A stretch of 17,690 nt of DNA from Candidatus Thorarchaeota archaeon SMTZ1-83 (lineage in GTDB: Archaea; Asgardarchaeota; Thorarchaeia; Thorarchaeales; Thorarchaeaceae): the NCBI GenBank assembly GCA_001563325.1, contig LRSK01000141.1, forward strand, positions 1 to 17,690, given 5' to 3'. The first letter of the stretch is position 1. The number at the start of each line of letters is the position of its first letter. The notes under the pieces were generated by a model. It searched no databases, was not told where the DNA came from, and saw nothing but the letters and a program-made list of their open reading frames with translations. A program made the translations under genes and the position numbers. This document shows positions 14,164-17,690 of this stretch, one piece after another.

Positions 14164-14382
14164 ATGAGAATGGACGCCGACAAGTGGATAGTCGTCAAAG
14201 GCCAAGTGTTCAGATTGGAACGAGTCTTCAATAACCTGTTCGGCGCCCTTCTTCTCCAAAAGGAATTGTCCCGGACCCGAGAAACGTGTCTGAAGAGAAC
14301 TGGCGGCGGTATATGGGCGGTATATTGGAGACCAAAGAAGAAGCGAATCGAGTGCACGCCAAGAGTACAGATTGCCGCGTAA
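14164..14382 (+). CDS. Small basic protein (72 aa), leaderless
   Basis: Not a family I can name. The protein starts MRMDADKWIVVKGQVFRLER. A helix (NNLFGALLLQKELSRTRE) comes next, then a strand pair ending GGGIWAVYWRPKKKR. The beta-alpha-beta-beta pattern with a glycine-rich turn and a basic strand resembles small nucleic-acid-binding or SPOR-like domains, but that is only a pattern. It is strongly basic and has two cysteines. The TATA box at 14136-14143 lies exactly 25 bases before ATG 14164, so the mRNA should lack a leader; ATG 14170 is a near alternative. Earlier in-frame starts lie in or before the TATA box. It stands between RIO and the convergent ACT-like gene. Confidence 0.7.
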   Translation: MRMDADKWIVVKGQVFRLERVFNNLFGALLLQKELSRTRETCLKRTGGGIWAVYWRPKKKRIECTPRVQIAA

Positions 14383-14439
14383 GTCTACAACACATAGTCC
14401 GACCAAGTCTATGTATGGAAACCTCATTTCCGGTCAAGT

Positions 14440-14459
14440 GCAGAGAGATACGACTCTGC
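14440..14459. terminator. Hairpin between convergent genes
   Basis: GCAGAG and CTCTGC surround an 8-base loop in the 100-base gap between the 72-residue gene and the stop of the ACT-like gene at 14483. Its position fits a bidirectional end of transcription, but no T-run is present. Confidence 0.3.
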
Positions 14460-14482
14460 TTCCAGGTGGCGCCGACGCGTGC

Positions 14483-14899
14483 TTAGTCTACCTTGCGTAG
14501 GACTACCCTTGATACGCCAGGTATCTTCTTCAGGCTGTCCTCGAGCTCCTTGAGTGTTATTACCAATTGGTCCGGTACGAAGTAGCACTCGTAGTAACAC
14601 TTCTCGCCCCTGAGACACACTCCTGTTGTGAAGATGATGTCACTCAGCTTGGCGTCGTTGAAAGCGAAGTTCAACTGCTTCAAGAAGTTCCTAGAGAGAT
14701 CACTAATCTCGATTCGAAGCAGGTAGATGTCATCGCTGGAAACCGGGAATATCTTCATGACCCTGTCCTTGTGATGCAAAACTGTCAGAGCCGCTTTCTC
14801 CCCGATGTCCGCCACAAACTCGGCTGGAAACTCAACAGGTTTTCCTTCAGTAAAATGCAAAATGATAGCTGATGTCGCACCCTCGCGGTCTATCGTCAC
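14483..14899 (-). CDS. AbrB-like / ACT-like two-domain protein, putative regulator
   Basis: A 138-residue soluble protein. The N-terminal half (about 10-53: AIILHFTEGKPVEFPAEFVADIG...VMKIFPV) looks like a swapped-hairpin AbrB/SpoVT strand pattern (strand, KPVEFPAEF, strand, I-x-P). The C-terminal half (about 57-137) has the beta-alpha-beta-beta-alpha-beta order of ACT or ACT-like ligand domains (DIYLLRIEISDLSRNFLKQL through KKIPGVSRVVLRKV). Three cysteines cluster at 95, 101 and 105. The pairing suggests a small DNA-binding regulator that senses a ligand, perhaps an amino acid (inference). GTG 14899 follows a minus-strand TATA-like TGTTTTAATAAG (14954-14965) by about 60 bases. It is divergent from the membrane winged-helix gene, sharing a 190-base region. 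Confidence 0.7.
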   Translation of the reverse strand: MTIDREGATSAIILHFTEGKPVEFPAEFVADIGEKAALTVLHHKDRVMKIFPVSSDDIYLLRIEISDLSRNFLKQLNFAFNDAKLSDIIFTTGVCLRGEKCYYECYFVPDQLVITLKELEDSLKKIPGVSRVVLRKVD

Positions 14900-14953
14900 G
14901 GTCTTTTACACGTCCTTTCAGGGTCTAGTACTCGGTGTCATGACTTTCTCTCT

Positions 14954-14965
14954 TATTAAAACATT
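14954..14965 (-). promoter_or_regulatory. TATA-like box for the ACT-like gene
   Basis: The minus strand reads TGTTTTAATAAG. A start 25 bases downstream gives a leader of about 36 bases before GTG 14899. Confidence 0.45.
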
Positions 14966-15029
14966 CTGTCGTAAATCCCCTCCTATGATGCCCCCGTCAT
15001 ACACCGTGGACTCAGTCGACCTCGGCCCT

Positions 15030-15039
15030 GCACCGGTGC
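15030..15039. repeat. Perfect palindrome next to a TATA box
   Basis: GCACCGGTGC is a perfect 10-base palindrome ending 5 bases before the TATA box at 15044-15052, over the BRE position. It is a candidate operator for the winged-helix gene. Confidence 0.4.
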
Positions 15040-15043
15040 GCAA

Positions 15044-15052
15044 TGTATAATT
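15044..15052 (+). promoter_or_regulatory. TATA box for the membrane winged-helix gene
   Basis: TGTATAATT lies about 42 bases before ATG 15090. It overlaps an in-frame TTG at 15051, which rules that longer start out. Confidence 0.55.
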
Positions 15053-15089
15053 GACACCTCTGAAACTTGTGAAACGGAGTCTTTTCTCT

Positions 15090-15803
15090 ATGAATCCTCG
15101 TCTTTCTCAGCTTCTTGGGCTGATATTGGTGGTTGTGGGTGGAGCCATGACCTATCTCGTCTATAGGTCGACGATGGATGTTGGCGGCACACTAGAGCTA
15201 ATGATCACATCTGGCATCATCGCGTGGGCAATCCTAGGTCTTCCGGAGCTCGCAATCGGGCTTTGGTTGCTGATTAGAGGCTCACGAGCCGCAAGAGTTG
15301 GTGATTTGGCAGAGAAACTGATACCTATTGTTCAGCGTGAAGGACGGATGGGTGTGGACGCCCTAGCACGGGAGCTTGCGGTTTCTCCCATTGACGCCAT
15401 GGATGCAGCTGAGGAACTCGCGAGGCGTAGATTGCCTCTGGTATACATCGACAGACGAGCCAATGAGATTGTCAGCCCTGGTGCTGTGTCACTTGAGGAG
15501 AGTCTCCTCCATCTGCTTCATGCCCAGAGAAGGATGACCTTTAATCAGATATCAAGTGTTACCAACGCTACTGACAACCAAATAGTTGAGGCACTGGAAA
15601 AGCTCTCACAAGATGGCAAGTTCCGCGGGACTATTGACAAGAACTCCCGAGTGGCCTTCACGTCTGAAGCGGTTGAGCAACTACCCAAAGCTCTGACTGC
15701 CTGCAAGAACTGTGGCGCCAGACTACCTTTTCCAATCCTGCCGGGTGAGGAAGAGTACTGCCCGTACTGTGGCCACTTCAATGTGAACCGTCTTGAGAAG
15801 TGA
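15090..15803 (+). CDS. Membrane-anchored winged-helix protein with C-terminal zinc ribbon
   Basis: A 237-residue protein starting at ATG 15090, 10 bases after GGAG. Two N-terminal TM helices (about 5-25 and 37-63) end in the positive stretch RGSRAARVG, placing the rest in the cytoplasm. Residues 72-130 (LIPIVQREGRMGVDALARELAVSP...) and 134-192 (LLHLLHAQRRMTFNQISSVTN...) look like two successive winged helix-turn-helix domains. A zinc ribbon follows, with C205-x2-C208 and C224-x2-C227 (CKNC...CPYC). Membrane anchor, tandem winged helices and ribbon suggest a membrane-tethered regulator or a protein-interaction scaffold; DNA binding is not proven. A palindrome abuts its TATA box. The end converges on the PLP-enzyme gene, 23 bases apart. 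Confidence 0.78.
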   Translation: MNPRLSQLLGLILVVVGGAMTYLVYRSTMDVGGTLELMITSGIIAWAILGLPELAIGLWLLIRGSRAARVGDLAEKLIPIVQREGRMGVDALARELAVSPIDAMDAAEELARRRLPLVYIDRRANEIVSPGAVSLEESLLHLLHAQRRMTFNQISSVTNATDNQIVEALEKLSQDGKFRGTIDKNSRVAFTSEAVEQLPKALTACKNCGARLPFPILPGEEEYCPYCGHFNVNRLEK

Positions 15804-15826
15804 TGGTACTAGGCAAGTCCCAGACA

Positions 15827-16966
15827 CTAAGTGACAATCCTACGGCGATATACATTCCAGATGTCTATGACCTCGGCTCCACTAGTGACATAGTATTCAT
15901 CAGTCAGATTGGCGGTCAGGCACGAGTGATTGGGGAGTATCCTCAATCTTGACCCCGGTTTCGCCTTCTTCAAAGGTGAGTCCCGCCCGATAGCTACCTT
16001 TCCGTGTTCTTGTGAGAGGGCAGTGATTGTGGTACTCTTCGCAAAAGCCCCTTCTTCATAATCCGAGAACACCTTGCCATACCCACAATCAGGATGAATG
16101 TGGGTGGGACCCTCATCCATGGACAGAGCTGTGGCCCCTGCATCCACAACTAGCCTGTCTTTGAAAGAACCGATCACACTCGCCAGCACGGTAAGTGCAC
16201 AGTTGTAGGCTCTGCACATACCCAAGGCCACCTGAGTATAATCGAAGAAGACGTAGTTTCCAGGACGAACTTCTGTTATGCCGTCTGCAATCACGTCACG
16301 GACCATCATTGTGGGAGTGGAACCGATGCTAATAGTTTCGGGCGCCAGATTCGGATTCTCCTTTCTGAGCAGGCTCGCAAATTGAAGTACCGCCTGGCTC
16401 TCGTCGTCGGCGGCCTTGATTATGCCCTCTTCTGACGTTGCGGAATACGAGTGACCGCCATGAGTGAGAAGGCCTGCAAATCGTAGCCTTCGGGCTTTGC
16501 TGATTCTTTCGACCAGTCTGATTGATGAACGCTTGCTAGGATCGACACCGCTTCTACCGTAGGCACAGTCCACCTTTATCAGCACATCGAGTTCCATCTT
16601 GGTCCCCTTCAGAGCAGATACAAGATGGCTCACGCTAGTAGGGTGATCTACGAGAATCTTGAGGTCCGCTCGTACCGCGAGCTGCTTGATAGCTGGCATC
16701 TTGTCCTGTGCTATGGGCACTGCAAGAGTGATGTCCTTGAATCCATTCCTGGCAAAGTGCTGCGCTTCTCCAATGGTTGACGCGGCTATGCCAGCTGCTC
16801 CAAAGTTCTTCTGCAGCTCTGCGATTTCAAGACACTTGTGAGTCTTTATGTGGGGGCGAAGCGATACGCCATTGTCTCGTGCTCTTGCTGACATGAACCT
16901 GATGTTGGCCTTCAGTCTGTCGTAGTCTAGAAGAGTCGCGGGAGTCATTAGGTCCGAAACACGCAT
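15827..16966 (-). CDS. D-serine dehydratase-like / D-threonine aldolase-family PLP enzyme
   Basis: A fold-type III (alanine racemase-like barrel) PLP enzyme acting on D-hydroxy amino acids: either dehydration of D-serine to pyruvate and ammonia, or aldol cleavage of D-threonine. The 379 residues include TPATLLDYDRL, the PLP lysine K41 in RPHIKTHK, HGGHSY (169-174), SIGSTPT (213-219) and RPGNYVFFDYTQ. The C-terminal metal motif is PNHSC (345-349). His-x-Cys is the pair known from D-serine dehydratases, where D-threonine aldolases have His-x-Asp, so I favour the former. ATG 16966 lies 25 bases after a TATA-like TTTTTTAGA, so it is probably leaderless. A 15-base palindrome covers the start. It lies 56 bases downstream of the radical SAM gene. 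Confidence 0.88.
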   Translation of the reverse strand: MRVSDLMTPATLLDYDRLKANIRFMSARARDNGVSLRPHIKTHKCLEIAELQKNFGAAGIAASTIGEAQHFARNGFKDITLAVPIAQDKMPAIKQLAVRADLKILVDHPTSVSHLVSALKGTKMELDVLIKVDCAYGRSGVDPSKRSSIRLVERISKARRLRFAGLLTHGGHSYSATSEEGIIKAADDESQAVLQFASLLRKENPNLAPETISIGSTPTMMVRDVIADGITEVRPGNYVFFDYTQVALGMCRAYNCALTVLASVIGSFKDRLVVDAGATALSMDEGPTHIHPDCGYGKVFSDYEEGAFAKSTTITALSQEHGKVAIGRDSPLKKAKPGSRLRILPNHSCLTANLTDEYYVTSGAEVIDIWNVYRRRIVT

Positions 16967-16978
16967 GGGAATCCCATG
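16964..16978. repeat. 15-base palindrome over the start of the PLP-enzyme gene
   Basis: CATGGGA-A-TCCCATG has perfect 7-base arms and a one-base centre. It covers the ATG and the predicted transcription start. This suggests an operator rather than an RNA hairpin. Confidence 0.5.
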
Positions 16979-16985
16979 TGCGCAT

Positions 16986-16997
16986 CTCTAAAAAACC
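16986..16997 (-). promoter_or_regulatory. TATA-like box for the PLP-enzyme gene
   Basis: The minus strand reads GGTTTTTTAGA, centred about 25 bases before ATG 16966. This predicts a leaderless mRNA and independence from the radical SAM gene upstream. Confidence 0.45.
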
Positions 16998-17022
16998 GTT
17001 CCTGCGCTATCATGGCTCAACC

Positions 17023-17690
17023 CTAGGTTATTCCATGTTGATCTCCCTTTATTCTCCGGCGCAGATTCAACCTTATCTCATCAATCTTGCTTCCGACTCT
17101 GCTCTTCCTTGGCCAGTAGTCCTTGATTTCCTCAAAACCATGAACATCCCAGTAGAGAGGGCAAGCACCTGTACAATAGTCAAAGTGCTTGCAGACTCTG
17201 CATCCCTCCGGTGCGAAATCCTTGGCGCGCCAGAACTTCGAGGCCCTGTTGTACCAGACCTTCTCGAAGCCATCCTGAAGCAGATTCCCCACTGCCACGC
17301 TGAAGCTTGAGCAGGGCAGCAGTCCGCCCTCTGCATCAACCGACAGCAAGCCATCGCAACATGCGCAGCTCTTGGCGCCAAGCCCGTGAGCAATTGGGTT
17401 GAACAGACAGACCGGAGTCGGCGCATACCAGACAAACTGGATTCCCTTGTGATTGGCCCTCTTCTTTACGCTTCTCACTATGTCACCAATCTCAGCGTAT
17501 GTGACCTGAAGTTCGTCGCGGAGCTTGGCTGCAGTTCCTGTGTAGATCACCATGTTCATACTGAAGTACGACAGTTGCAAGTCATCCGCCAAGAAGTCAA
17601 CGAGTTCCTCGAGGTGCTCCACGTTGGGCTTGCATATGGTGGTGTTGCAATGAGTGTAGATGTCGGTCTTTCTCAGGTTTCTGATCCCTT
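17023..17690 (-). CDS. Radical SAM protein with SPASM domain, 5' end beyond window
   Basis: Only the last 222 codons are present, and the frame runs open through the right edge; no start is visible. The visible part begins GIRNLRKTDIYTHCNTTICK, the latter half of a radical SAM barrel; the CxxxCxxC cluster must lie outside. Then come SPASM-type cysteines: CLFNP, KSCACCDG, GGLLPCSSF followed by VGNLLQ, then GCRVCKHFDYCTGACPLYW. These ligate auxiliary 4Fe-4S clusters in enzymes that modify peptides or proteins, and in related archaeal maturases for haem or tungsten cofactors. The substrate is unknown and no precursor peptide is visible within the window. The end is Arg-rich (LNLRRRIKGD). The PLP enzyme follows 56 bases downstream. 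Confidence 0.9.
   Translation of the reverse strand, partial: GIRNLRKTDIYTHCNTTICKPNVEHLEELVDFLADDLQLSYFSMNMVIYTGTAAKLRDELQVTYAEIGDIVRSVKKRANHKGIQFVWYAPTPVCLFNPIAHGLGAKSCACCDGLLSVDAEGGLLPCSSFSVAVGNLLQDGFEKVWYNRASKFWRAKDFAPEGCRVCKHFDYCTGACPLYWDVHGFEEIKDYWPRKSRVGSKIDEIRLNLRRRIKGDQHGIT

Noticed and set aside
14122..14437. Minus-strand frames opposite the 72-residue gene
   Set aside because: They overlap the TATA-driven plus-strand gene, lack their own promoter, and their sequence has no coherent pattern.
1..17690. CRISPR array, insertion sequence, integrated element or att site
   Set aside because: No regular repeats, transposase or integrase motifs, or tRNA-adjacent duplications were seen, and base composition looks even along the window.

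Overview
The window reads as a piece of an archaeal chromosome. It carries full-length XPB helicase, an RFC-type clamp-loader ATPase and a RIO kinase. TATA-like boxes (CTTAAAG, TTATAAG, TTTTAAT) sit about 25 bases before presumed transcription starts. Genes begin with ATG, GTG or TTG, some with Shine-Dalgarno sites and some apparently leaderless. Moderate GC and this gene mix fit an Asgard archaeon such as a thorarchaeote, but that placement is a guess. I see no insertion sequence, CRISPR array, tRNA or rRNA.

Layout. 1-1329 (-): malic enzyme, cut by the left edge. 1461-2428 (-): two tandem PrxQ/Bcp peroxiredoxins. 2589-5604 (+): three consecutive membrane proteins that I read as diverged paralogues sharing one architecture (two TM helices, a [Y/F]NAPDWD-type loop, two TM helices, a soluble C-terminal domain). 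A two-helix small protein (5693-5998, +) follows, facing an unrelated polytopic membrane protein (6042-6887, -). 6970-8694 (-): a 574-residue protein with an XPB-N-terminal-like domain and a Cys cluster, divergent from an RFC-like ATPase (8858-9970, +). 10056-11057 (+): an APH-fold kinase whose end overlaps XPB (11050-12756, -). 12757-13228: a 472-base gap with promoters and a possible tiny gene or ncRNA. 13229-14062 (+): RIO kinase. 14164-14382 (+): a 72-residue leaderless basic protein. 14483-14899 (-): an AbrB-like/ACT-like protein, divergent from a membrane-anchored winged-helix zinc-ribbon protein (15090-15803, +). 15827-16966 (-): a D-serine dehydratase-like PLP enzyme. 17023-17690 (-): a radical SAM/SPASM protein cut by the right edge.

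How it fits together. The middle (7-14 kb) is rich in nucleic-acid and ribosome functions. The 574-residue protein and XPB share the same domain, which suggests a partnership reminiscent of p52-XPB in TFIIH (inference). The right end has small regulators and a possible amino-acid or peptide modification pair. The most novel-looking items are the membrane paralogue cassette and the p52-like orphan XPB-domain protein.

Several starts were reassigned from Shine-Dalgarno spacing. Paralogue comparison supports this: the two peroxiredoxins place both cysteines at residues 44 and 49, and the first two membrane paralogues place NAPDWD at residues 76-81.
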